Position numbers and translations under genes: made by a program. A stretch of 10,295 nt of DNA, taken from NCBI GenBank assembly GCA_012510305.1, contig JAAZIE010000268.1, forward strand, positions 1-10,295, written 5' to 3'. Source of the DNA: Bacillota bacterium (GTDB lineage Bacteria > Bacillota > Dethiobacteria > DTU022). Shown in pieces: positions 1-6,356 of this stretch; position 1 is the stretch's first letter, and the number at the start of each line of letters is the position of its first letter. Under the pieces are notes generated by a model, which was not told where the DNA came from, did not search any database, and saw only the letters and a list, made by a program, of their open reading frames with translations.

Positions 1-136
1 GTTAGAATGTCGTATAAGTTACCCCTTGGAACCGGTTGGCCGGGCCCAGCGCATCGGTTTGGCCCTGCCTGTTGCATGACCATTGTAAAATTGATATCCT
101 TTGCTATTTTCCCCCTCCGCTGATAAATTATGTTAA
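1..136. other. Region downstream of radC with no recognised gene
   Basis: This stretch follows the radC stop codon. I find no convincing gene. On the minus strand a GGAGGGGG stretch (about 112-119) resembles a ribosome binding site, but no start codon lies at a usable distance. The next minus-strand ATG (93-91) opens a frame that runs off the window edge without a stop, and its proline- and glycine-rich translation resembles nothing I know. In many Clostridia mreB follows radC, but no MreB N-terminus is visible. There is no clear terminator after radC. The sequence around 35-80 contains imperfect direct repeats of a GGCCAAACCG-like string on the minus strand. Confidence 0.4.
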
Positions 137-829
137 CTAAAGCAGCCCTTTTTCCTTGAAGCTGAAATAGCAGCCATCCCCGATAATAAGGTGATCGCGC
201 ACCACAACCCCCAGGATCTTGCCTGCTTCCACCAGGCGCCTGGTCACCTCCAGGTCTTCCTGGCTGGGCGAAGGATCGCCGCTGGGGTGGTTGTGAACCA
301 AAATGATCGAAGCCGCACTTTTGCGCAGCGGGATCTTGAAAATTTCCCGGGGATGCACGATGGAGGCGTTAAGGCTGCCCACGGAGATCTCCTCCCTGGA
401 GAGAACATGATTCTTCGTATTGAGGAGCAAAATCATGAAATGCTCCTTTCTTTTGTAGCGCAGCTCCTCCATGAAAAGCGCCGCCGCCCGCTGCGGACTG
501 GTAATGCTCTCGGCTTGATCCGGAGGCAGCGTGGCCAGGCGGCGGCCGAGCTCCAGGGCAGCCTTGAGCTGGATCGCCTTGGCCGGACCCACCCCCCTGA
601 TCTCCTGCATCTCCTCCAGCGAAAGATTGGGCAGCTCCCGCAGCCCCCCGCTGCGGGAGAGCAGTCTCACCGCCAGCTGCAGCGCCGACTCCCGGTCGCT
701 GCCCGTCCGGATCAAAATAGCGAGCAACTCGGCGTTCGAAAGCGCCTCTGCACCCAGCATTTCCAATTTTTCGCGCGGCCTCTCCTCTTCCGGAAGATCC
801 CTGATCATCAACCGCTTATCCCCTGTCAT
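137..829 (-). CDS. radC: RadC family protein (JAMM/MPN domain)
   Basis: 230-residue RadC-family (JAB1/MPN/JAMM) protein, a normal full length for the family. The N-terminus carries the typical LPEEERPREKL signature (residues 12-22) and LSNAELLAILIRTG (30-43). A helix-hairpin-helix region follows (about 63-95, with IRGVGPAKA). The C-terminal half is the metal-binding JAMM domain, with HNHPSGDPSPSQED at 179-192 giving His179, His181, Ser189 and Asp192, and an upstream conserved glutamate near 147-148. The ATG start at 829 has a strong GGAGG seven bases upstream and overlaps the end of maf by 14 bases, so the two are probably co-transcribed; an internal Met at residue 8 is less well placed. Despite the old name for a DNA-repair locus, the cellular role of RadC is unresolved. 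The fold and HhH suggest a metal-dependent hydrolase acting near DNA, but that is inference. Confidence 0.95.
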   Translation of the reverse strand: MTGDKRLMIRDLPEEERPREKLEMLGAEALSNAELLAILIRTGSDRESALQLAVRLLSRSGGLRELPNLSLEEMQEIRGVGPAKAIQLKAALELGRRLATLPPDQAESITSPQRAAALFMEELRYKRKEHFMILLLNTKNHVLSREEISVGSLNASIVHPREIFKIPLRKSAASIILVHNHPSGDPSPSQEDLEVTRRLVEAGKILGVVVRDHLIIGDGCYFSFKEKGLL

Positions 830-1421
830 CGCTTTCCCTCCAGCCGGACCATAATTTAATCCCCTTGCGGGCCAGGAGCAGGGAAAGCTGGTACAGAGGT
901 AGTCCCACTACGTTAAAATAAGATCCTTCAATTCTTTCGATAAATAGAGCTGCTTTTCCTTGAATGCCGTAGGCTCCGGCCTTGTCCATCGGTTCGCCGG
1001 TAGCCACATATGCTGCGATCATCTCCGGCTCCAGGGCCCGCATCCGCACGCGGGTTTCAGCAAAAGAAGACCGGCACTCTTTTGTGCGCGCATCGATCAG
1101 CGCCATTCCGGTGAACACCCGGTGCTCCCCGCCGCTCAAGCGGCCGAGCATCCGGTAAGCATCAGCACTATCCCGGGGCTTGCCCAGAATCTCGCCCCGG
1201 TGCGAAACAAGCGTGTCGGCCCCGAGGACAAGCCCCTCCTTCAAGGCGCCGGCAACCCGCTGCGCTTTTTGCCCGGCCCGGTAAATCGCCGCTTCCGCGG
1301 GAGCAAGGCCCTTTGGGCCGGTTTCCGCGTGCAGGCCGCTTTCGATGACCCGGTGAGGAATCCCGGCCAACCGGAGCAGCGCCGCCCGGCGCGGGGAAGA
1401 AGAGGCCAGAATCAGGCTCAT
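816..1421 (-). CDS. maf: Maf family nucleoside triphosphate pyrophosphatase
   Basis: 201-residue Maf/YhdE-type protein. The family hydrolyses non-canonical or excess nucleoside triphosphates (dTTP/UTP type or modified pyrimidines) to monophosphate and pyrophosphate in the cytoplasm. In several bacteria it is also linked to septum formation. Hallmarks are present in order: LILASSSPRR at 3-12, GADTLV at 67-72, KPRD at 81-84, GEPMDKAGAYGIQG at 142-155 and GSYFNVVGLPL at 166-176. The expected catalytic set (Asp69, Lys81, Gln154) is intact. The ATG start overlaps the stop of the upstream Gx-type gene as ATGA, so translation is probably coupled. The last 14 bases overlap the start of radC. The exact substrate preference cannot be settled from the sequence. 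Confidence 0.95.
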   Translation of the reverse strand: MSLILASSSPRRAALLRLAGIPHRVIESGLHAETGPKGLAPAEAAIYRAGQKAQRVAGALKEGLVLGADTLVSHRGEILGKPRDSADAYRMLGRLSGGEHRVFTGMALIDARTKECRSSFAETRVRMRALEPEMIAAYVATGEPMDKAGAYGIQGKAALFIERIEGSYFNVVGLPLYQLSLLLARKGIKLWSGWRESDDRG

Positions 1422-1963
1422 CCGGCCGCACCGCTTCCTTCAGCCTGCCGGAGAGCCCTCCTGGTGATCTTTTCGAGATAAGCGGCCGCCAGTCCGGTAA
1501 AAAAACCGGTAGGCACGGCCAGCAGCAGCAGCAAGGGCCAGTAGCCTTTGAGCAGGGCGGCGCTGCCGATAACAGCCGCCGCGACGGCGATCTGGGCCAG
1601 GTTATGGGCCGCCGCTCCGAGCACGCTGACCGAGACAAGGCTGATCAGCCCTTTTTTTACCAAGAACAGCGCCAAAGCCATCACCACGGTGGAAATGACG
1701 CCTCCGGCCAGGCTCAGCCAAAAACCAAAGCCCAAAAAAGTGCCGCCGATAAGGCTGCCGATGACCGTGCGCAGCACCGCCACCACCAGGCCGCTGCGCG
1801 CTCCGTACAAAACGATGGTCAAGAGCGTGATCATGTTCGCCAGCCCCAGGCGCACGCCGGGAACCGGCATCGGCAGCGGCAGGGCCGCCTCCACGGTGTG
1901 AATCACCACCGCAAAGGTCACCAGCACGGCCAGGTTGATCATCTTTAAAAGGTTGCGGTCCAT
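1418..1963 (-). CDS. Gx transporter family membrane protein (Hpre_diP_synt_I family)
   Basis: 181-residue, very hydrophobic protein with about five or six membrane segments. It has a short cytoplasmic-looking N-terminus and ends in a basic stretch. The motif VPGVRLGLANMITLL (residues 34-48) followed by GARSG and LRTVIGSLIGGTFLGFGF is typical of the family often labelled 'heptaprenyl diphosphate synthase component I' or 'Gx transporter'. The synthase name is probably misleading for a polytopic protein; it resembles the S-components of ECF transporters. These genes recur beside apbE and Rnf or flavin-based electron transfer genes (EetB of Listeria appears to belong here, from memory), so a role in flavin- or quinone-linked electron transfer or cofactor handling is inferred. 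The ATG start has GGGAG upstream, and the stop overlaps maf as ATGA. Confidence 0.8.
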   Translation of the reverse strand: MDRNLLKMINLAVLVTFAVVIHTVEAALPLPMPVPGVRLGLANMITLLTIVLYGARSGLVVAVLRTVIGSLIGGTFLGFGFWLSLAGGVISTVVMALALFLVKKGLISLVSVSVLGAAAHNLAQIAVAAAVIGSAALLKGYWPLLLLLAVPTGFFTGLAAAYLEKITRRALRQAEGSGAAG

Positions 1964-2011
1964 TTTTTCTCCCTGTACTAATTAACCAAAAAAACGGCTT
2001 TCCCTCTCTAA

Positions 2012-2076
2012 GATCACCGCTTTTTTAAAAAAAACGCTCTTCCGGCGGCTAACCTGTGTTTTTCGGTGCGGTGATC
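2012..2076 (-). repeat. 9-bp perfect inverted repeat spanning the apbE stop and the spacer
   Basis: GATCACCGC (2012-2020) and GCGGTGATC (2068-2076) are perfect reverse complements, 47 bases apart. The upstream arm on the minus strand contains the last bases of the apbE stop codon. The loop holds a T8-A6 stretch and two GC-rich patches. In RNA this could form a long-range stem at the apbE end. It is not a classic terminator, because no U-tract follows the second arm; a T7 run lies about 20 bases further along. The purpose is unknown, and chance is possible for a 9-bp match. Confidence 0.4.
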
Positions 2077-3163
2077 ATTTTTTGCCGCCGGGCGGTTCCA
2101 CCAGGCCGCGCAGCCCGCTGGAGACAAGCAGGGCAAATTGCGGGTCCACCAGGAGCGCCTCCACCCCGGGGAGCTCTTCCACCAGGGCCAGGCCGCGTTT
2201 GGGGCCCAGCACGAAAACAGCGGTGGAAAGGGCGTCGGCCTGCACCGCTGTCGGCGCAACCACGGTTACGCTCGTCAGCGCGGAAGCAGGCTCCCCCGTT
2301 TGGGGATCGAGAATATGGTGATAACGGCTCCCGTCTTTTTCAAAAAAGCGCTCGTAATCACCCGAAGTGACGATGGCGCCCCTTTTATCCCAGGGGATTA
2401 CCGCCAGCAGCGTCCCGTTACGCGGGTGCTTCACGCCCACCCGCCAGGGAGAACCGTCTGCTTTCGGGCCGAGAATGCCCACATCCCCGCCGGCGTTGAT
2501 CAGGGCATGGCTGACCCCGCGCCGCTCCAGCAGATCGAGGCCGCGATCAACAATATAGCCTTTGGCGATGCCGCCAAGATCCAGGGCCATGCCGGGCCGG
2601 GCCAGGCGAACCGCTTTCTCTCCAGTCTCCACCAGGCGGTAATCAACCATCCCGGCAGCATCCTGCAGCTCCTCCGGGCCGGGGACGCGGTAATCGCCTT
2701 CCTGGAAACCCCACGCCTCCAACAAGGGTGCAATGGTGGGATCAAAGGCCCCCCCGCTGATCTCGGCGTAAGCAAGCGCCTCCCTGATCACTGCGGCTGT
2801 CTCCGGGCTCACCGCAACCGGTTTTTTGCCGGCGGCGCGGTTGATCGCCGCCACCTCGCTTTCGGAATCGCGGTAGCTTAACAGCTGCTCCAGGCGCTTC
2901 ATCTCATCAAAAAGCGCTTCTTTAACCCGCTCGCCCTCCCGGGCTCCGGAGAAAATCTGCAGCTCAACCCCGGTGTCCATGAGCAGCTCGCTGTAGGTCA
3001 GGGGCTTCCCCCCGGCGGCACCGCGGCGGACGGCAAGTGCAAAAAATACCGCCAGTCCGGCGATGATCACCGCGATGAGTACAAATACCGGAAACCCGCG
3101 GCGGCGCCACAGCGCTGTGGATTTTTCTTCCCCGTCGTTTTTGCGGTAGTTGGACCGGAACAA
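2075..3163 (-). CDS. apbE: FAD:protein FMN transferase (ApbE), membrane anchored
   Basis: 362-residue ApbE flavin transferase. It uses FAD and Mg2+ to attach FMN by a phosphoester bond to a Thr in S/TGAT-type motifs of extracytoplasmic or membrane proteins. Residues 24-46 form one hydrophobic N-terminal anchor with no lipobox cysteine, so the catalytic domain should face outside. Family motifs are intact: SGGAFDPTIAPL (136-147), DLGGIAKGYIVDRG (195-208), NAGGD (223-227), TSGDYERFF (266-274), HHILDPQTGEPA (282-293) and DALSTAVFVLG (310-320). The start is a TTG preceded by AAGGGG; no ATG gives an acceptable N-terminus. Its natural clients are RnfG (two candidate sites) and RnfD just upstream. 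A 209-bp spacer with a possible promoter separates it from rnfB, so it may have its own transcript as well as read-through. Confidence 0.95.
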   Translation of the reverse strand: MFRSNYRKNDGEEKSTALWRRRGFPVFVLIAVIIAGLAVFFALAVRRGAAGGKPLTYSELLMDTGVELQIFSGAREGERVKEALFDEMKRLEQLLSYRDSESEVAAINRAAGKKPVAVSPETAAVIREALAYAEISGGAFDPTIAPLLEAWGFQEGDYRVPGPEELQDAAGMVDYRLVETGEKAVRLARPGMALDLGGIAKGYIVDRGLDLLERRGVSHALINAGGDVGILGPKADGSPWRVGVKHPRNGTLLAVIPWDKRGAIVTSGDYERFFEKDGSRYHHILDPQTGEPASALTSVTVVAPTAVQADALSTAVFVLGPKRGLALVEELPGVEALLVDPQFALLVSSGLRGLVEPPGGKK

Positions 3164-3200
3164 TGTTTCCCCTTCCCCCTGTAAATAAATCCTACAGACA

Positions 3201-3209
3201 AATATAACA
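3201..3209 (-). promoter_or_regulatory. Candidate extended -10 promoter upstream of apbE
   Basis: On the minus strand the AT-rich stretch before apbE contains TGTTATATT, an extended -10 element (TG, one base, then TATATT matching five of six consensus positions). A matching -35 is not obvious, as expected for extended -10 promoters. Transcription would begin near 3194, giving a leader of about 30 bases before the TTG start. The surrounding 3164-3245 region is much more AT-rich than the genes around it. Confidence 0.4.
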
Positions 3210-3327
3210 TCACTGCATTAAAATTAACAGGGAAATATCAGGCTTTTATCCCGGTTCCGCCCGGTGAAGAGAGGGGTGGTCGGTTCATTTTCAGGCTGTG
3301 GGCAGGGCTGGAACTGCAAGGCGAAAG

Positions 3328-3356
3328 GGGCTGCCGCGGTTATTCCCGGGCAGCCC
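3328..3356 (-). terminator. GC-rich hairpin after rnfB, possible weak terminator
   Basis: GGGCTGCC (3328-3335) and GGCAGCCC (3349-3356) form a perfect 8-bp stem with a 13-base loop, starting 16 bases beyond the rnfB stop. On the minus strand the stem is followed by only three T residues and then TCGCC-type sequence. It is therefore a poor intrinsic terminator and more likely a partial terminator or an mRNA 3'-end stabiliser between the rnf and apbE parts of the cluster. Confidence 0.4.
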
Positions 3357-3372
3357 GGCGCCGGATCCTTTC

Positions 3373-4212
3373 CTAGGCGGAGGCCGCCTCCGACTCGGCA
3401 GCGGCGGGAGCGGCAGACTCGCGACGGGGCAGGATCGACCCAAAGCGGCACTTTTCTACACAGAGGCCGCAATCGTCACATTTTTGAAGATCGATCACCG
3501 CCAGATAGCCCTCCATGCTGATCGCCTCCTGGGGGCAGGCCCGGACACAGGCCCTGCAGCCGGTACAACCCACCTCGCAGGACCTGGTTACCGTTTTGCC
3601 GCGCTGCTGCGAGCTGCACCAGACCAGGTGCCCCTGATCGCCCTGTGGAACAAGGCGGATAATATCGCGCGGGCAGGCCTCGGCACAGAGACCGCAACCG
3701 GTGCACGCAGACTGGTCAACCAGCGGCAACCCCCGGGGCCCCATGGAGATGGCCTCAAAGGGACAGGCCCGGACACAATTGCCCAGCCCCAGGCAGCCGT
3801 CGGGGCAAGCCTTGAAACCGCCGTGAAACTGCTGTGCGTAATCACAGTCCAGGATCCCGTGGTAGGTAAAGAGATCCCGGGCATGGCGCTGATCGCCGCG
3901 GCAAAAAACCGCAGCCACCACCGGCTCCACCGCGTCAACTTCTTCGCCCATGATCGCCGCTATCGCTTCGGCGGTCATCGCCCCGCCGGGGATGCAGCCG
4001 TTGAGCGGTGCTCTCTCTTCAATAATCGCTTCGGCATATTGATTGCAGCCGGCGTAGGCGCAGGCGCCGCAGTTGGCGCCGGGGAGCGCCTCACGGATCG
4101 CCTCGATCCGCGAATCCGTGGGCACGGCAAAAAATCGCGCCGCCAGCCCCAGGAGTAAACCGAAAAACGCCCCCACGCCCCCCAAAGCGATGACGGCAAA
4201 TAGTATTTGCAC
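3373..4212 (-). CDS. rnfB: Rnf complex subunit B, multi-[4Fe-4S] ferredoxin-type protein
   Basis: 279-residue RnfB, thought to be the entry point for electrons from reduced ferredoxin. An N-terminal hydrophobic anchor (about 3-30) is followed by the Rnf-specific FeS domain, with Cys48, Cys51, Cys56 and Cys73. Two ferredoxin-like pairs follow: Cys136/140/146/150 with Cys170/173/176/180, and Cys216/219/222/226 with Cys245/248/251/255. Five four-cysteine sets are therefore visible, in line with the cluster-rich RnfB of clostridial Rnf complexes. The C-terminal 20 residues are Ala/Glu/Ser-rich and look disordered. The start is GTG with GGTGA seven bases upstream. It sits 65 bases after rnfA and ends the rnf gene set. 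Confidence 0.96.
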   Translation of the reverse strand: MQILFAVIALGGVGAFFGLLLGLAARFFAVPTDSRIEAIREALPGANCGACAYAGCNQYAEAIIEERAPLNGCIPGGAMTAEAIAAIMGEEVDAVEPVVAAVFCRGDQRHARDLFTYHGILDCDYAQQFHGGFKACPDGCLGLGNCVRACPFEAISMGPRGLPLVDQSACTGCGLCAEACPRDIIRLVPQGDQGHLVWCSSQQRGKTVTRSCEVGCTGCRACVRACPQEAISMEGYLAVIDLQKCDDCGLCVEKCRFGSILPRRESAAPAAAESEAASA

Positions 4213-4277
4213 TTTCTTTCACCCCGCTGTTATAAATTAACCTGCCCGTTACCCGAGAAACTCCTCTGCTGTTACCG

Positions 4278-4859
4278 CTAAAAAGATAACATCCCCCTGA
4301 ACCCCATAAAGGCCAGCGAAAGGATACCGGCGGTAATTAAAGTAATCGCCGTTCCCTGCAGCGACGCGGGCACCTTGGCCAGGTCGAGCCGTTCCCTGAT
4401 CCCGGACATGATCACCAGGGCCATCCAGAAACCCAGCGAAGCGGCTATCCCGAAAACCACCGATTCGAGCAGGCTGAAATCCTGCCGCACCGCCAGGAGC
4501 GCCACCGCCAGAACGGCGCAATTGGTCGTGATCAGCGGCAGGTAGATCCCCAACCCCTGGTAGAGGGTGGGGCTCGTTTTCCTTAAAAAGGTCTCCACCA
4601 GCTGGACCAGTCCGGCGATAACGAGAATAAAGGTAACCAGCTGGAGAAATTCAAGCCCCAGCGGGACGAGGATATAGTAGTGCACCAGCCAGGTCACCAG
4701 CGTGGAAAGCGTGATCACGAAGACCACCGCCATCCCCATCCCCATGGCCGTCTCCATCTTGCGGGAAACGCCCAGGAAAGGACAGATTCCGAAAAAACGC
4801 TGCAGGACAAAATTGTCCACCAGGATATAGATAAATAAAATAGAAATTAGCTTTTCCAT
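4278..4859 (-). CDS. rnfA: Rnf complex subunit A, integral membrane protein
   Basis: 193-residue RnfA with about six transmembrane helices. It is homologous to RnfE and to NqrD/NqrE. The motifs GICPFLGVSRKMETAMGMG (24-42) and LGIYLPLITTNCAVLAVA (103-120) are the pseudo-symmetric half-helix regions. Cys26 and Cys114 are the residues that, with their RnfE counterparts, ligate the intramembrane FeS centre in this family. It carries electrons across the membrane as part of ion pumping. The ATG start has GGAGG six bases upstream. It lies 31 bases after rnfE and 65 bases before rnfB. Confidence 0.97.
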   Translation of the reverse strand: MEKLISILFIYILVDNFVLQRFFGICPFLGVSRKMETAMGMGMAVVFVITLSTLVTWLVHYYILVPLGLEFLQLVTFILVIAGLVQLVETFLRKTSPTLYQGLGIYLPLITTNCAVLAVALLAVRQDFSLLESVVFGIAASLGFWMALVIMSGIRERLDLAKVPASLQGTAITLITAGILSLAFMGFRGMLSF

Positions 4860-4890
4860 AGCCGCCCTCCATTAAGCGCAGTGCGCCCGA

Positions 4891-5514
4891 TTAATCGATC
4901 TGGAGCCGCTTGAACACAATGTTGGTCAGTGCCAGCAGCAGGCCGAGGACAATGAAGGCCCCGGCAGGCTGTGCAAAAATACGCATGGGCTCGAAATTGG
5001 CTCCGAAAAGCTGCACGGCCATTTTGGTCTCCGCCAGCAGGGTGCCGTTGCCAAAAACCTCCCGCACCAGGGAGAGCACGAGCAGCCCCAGGGTAAAGCC
5101 CAGGCCGCTGCCGATACCGTCAAAGAGCGAACGTAAAACCGGCTGCTTGCCGGCAAAGGCCTCGGCCCGGCCGAGAATGATGCAGTTAACCACGATGAGC
5201 GGCACAAAAACGCCGAGAGCATCGTAAAGAGCCGGGACAAAAGCCTGCAAGACCATCTCGATAATGGTGACAAAGGTGGCAATAATGACGATATAACAGG
5301 GGATCCGGACCTGCTCGGGGATGTAGCGCCGCAGGCTGGAGACAACCACATTGGAGCAGGTGAGCACCGCGATCACCGCCAGCCCCATCCCCAGGCCATT
5401 TTTCACCAAAACGGTAATGGCCAGGGTGGGGCACATCCCCAGCACCAGGCGAAAGATGGGATTCTCTTTTAAAATCCCCCGGCTAATATCTGAAAGGTAT
5501 ACATTATCGATCAT
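4891..5514 (-). CDS. rnfE: Rnf complex subunit E, integral membrane protein
   Basis: 207-residue RnfE, the membrane partner of RnfA with about six helices. Signature regions are NPIFRLVLGMCPTLAI (18-33, with Cys28) and GVFVPLIVVNCIILGRAEAF (101-120, with Cys111). These are the expected ligands for the intramembrane FeS centre shared with RnfA. GIGSGLGFTLGLL and the C-terminal PAGAFIVLGLLLA are also typical. The ATG overlaps the rnfG stop as ATGA and the upstream ribosome binding site is weak (GGCGG), so translation is probably coupled to rnfG. Confidence 0.97.
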   Translation of the reverse strand: MIDNVYLSDISRGILKENPIFRLVLGMCPTLAITVLVKNGLGMGLAVIAVLTCSNVVVSSLRRYIPEQVRIPCYIVIIATFVTIIEMVLQAFVPALYDALGVFVPLIVVNCIILGRAEAFAGKQPVLRSLFDGIGSGLGFTLGLLVLSLVREVFGNGTLLAETKMAVQLFGANFEPMRIFAQPAGAFIVLGLLLALTNIVFKRLQID

Positions 5515-6356
5515 TTTTTACCGCCTGCTTTCAGACCTTTTTTCAAAGCGCTCTCCACTGCGCCGATGATACCGGCGGCGCTTTCGGTAGCCCCTGTCTC
5601 CGTGTCAATTTCAACCTCCAGGGTCTGCCCGTCAATTATTTGAGGCCGAACCAGCTCTGCCGCCTCGGCCAGGTAGGTTATTTTTTCTTCGTTTTTTCCG
5701 ATCTCGATGGCGGTTATTTTGCCGCCTTTCACGGTTACCTCCACCTCGATCTTTCCGGCATACCCTTTACCGCTGCCGCGGTAAGTCCCGTCGGGAACAG
5801 CGGCAATATCAACCGGCTCGCTTTTCTCCAGGTTGAGGACACTTTCAGCAGCTGCATCGAGGAGCCGGCGCAGCGAGTCGATCATCGCCTCGGTGCTGAT
5901 CGTTGCTCCGCTGACGGTGTCCACATCATCTCCGATCTGGAAGGGATCGGCGCAGCTCTTGCCCACAAACTGATCCTGAAACTCGGGCTTTTCGATGACA
6001 TCGCCCACCCCCTGGGTCTCGCTGTGCTCAACAATACGAAGGCCGAGCACAACCCCTTCGCAATCCAGGGCCAGGTTGTAGCTGATGATATCATCGTAAC
6101 CCTGGACAGAAGCCGAAGCCATTACCCCCAGAAGCTCGCCACCGGCATCGTAGACCAGATCGAAAGAGTCCTCGCCGCACTCTTCGGTCTTGTATTCATC
6201 CAGGCCGGGAAAATACTCCTCCAGGGCGTTGCGATAATCCTCTTCCTGCCGCGCAGCGATCGCCGGGGCGGTGATCAGATCCACCCCCCCGAGGAGGACA
6301 GCCGCGGCCACGGTAACCGCAACCAGGGTCAAAACTAAACGGGTGAGATCACGCAA
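5511..6356 (-). CDS. rnfG: Rnf complex subunit G with tandem FMN-binding domains
   Basis: 281-residue RnfG, the extracytoplasmic flavoprotein of the complex. A single N-terminal membrane anchor (about 7-28) is followed by the usual FMN-binding domain (about 65-170). That domain has the family motif EHSETQGVGD (110-119) and DTVSGATIST (146-155), in which Thr152 of SGAT is the expected covalent FMN site. After a linker (about 171-187) comes a second FMN_bind-like domain (about 188-275) that begins DGTYRGSGKGYAGKIEVEV and ends with DTETGATESA (251-260), giving a second candidate site at Thr257. Many RnfG proteins of about 190-210 residues have only the first domain, so this one is long. The start is TTG with an excellent GGAGGTG seven bases upstream, and it overlaps the rnfD stop by eight bases. 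Modification by the downstream apbE product is expected. Confidence 0.95.
   Translation of the reverse strand: MRDLTRLVLTLVAVTVAAAVLLGGVDLITAPAIAARQEEDYRNALEEYFPGLDEYKTEECGEDSFDLVYDAGGELLGVMASASVQGYDDIISYNLALDCEGVVLGLRIVEHSETQGVGDVIEKPEFQDQFVGKSCADPFQIGDDVDTVSGATISTEAMIDSLRRLLDAAAESVLNLEKSEPVDIAAVPDGTYRGSGKGYAGKIEVEVTVKGGKITAIEIGKNEEKITYLAEAAELVRPQIIDGQTLEVEIDTETGATESAAGIIGAVESALKKGLKAGGKK

Noticed and set aside
191..859. 222-residue plus-strand frame opposite radC, and the long plus-strand frame at 2138-2881 opposite apbE
   Set aside because: Both are antisense shadows of clearly conserved genes, with no ribosome binding site or recognisable domain.
3298..4158. 286-residue plus-strand frame opposite rnfB
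   Set aside because: It is a shadow of the GC-rich rnfB gene. The minus strand has five intact cysteine cluster motifs, and the plus frame resembles no family.
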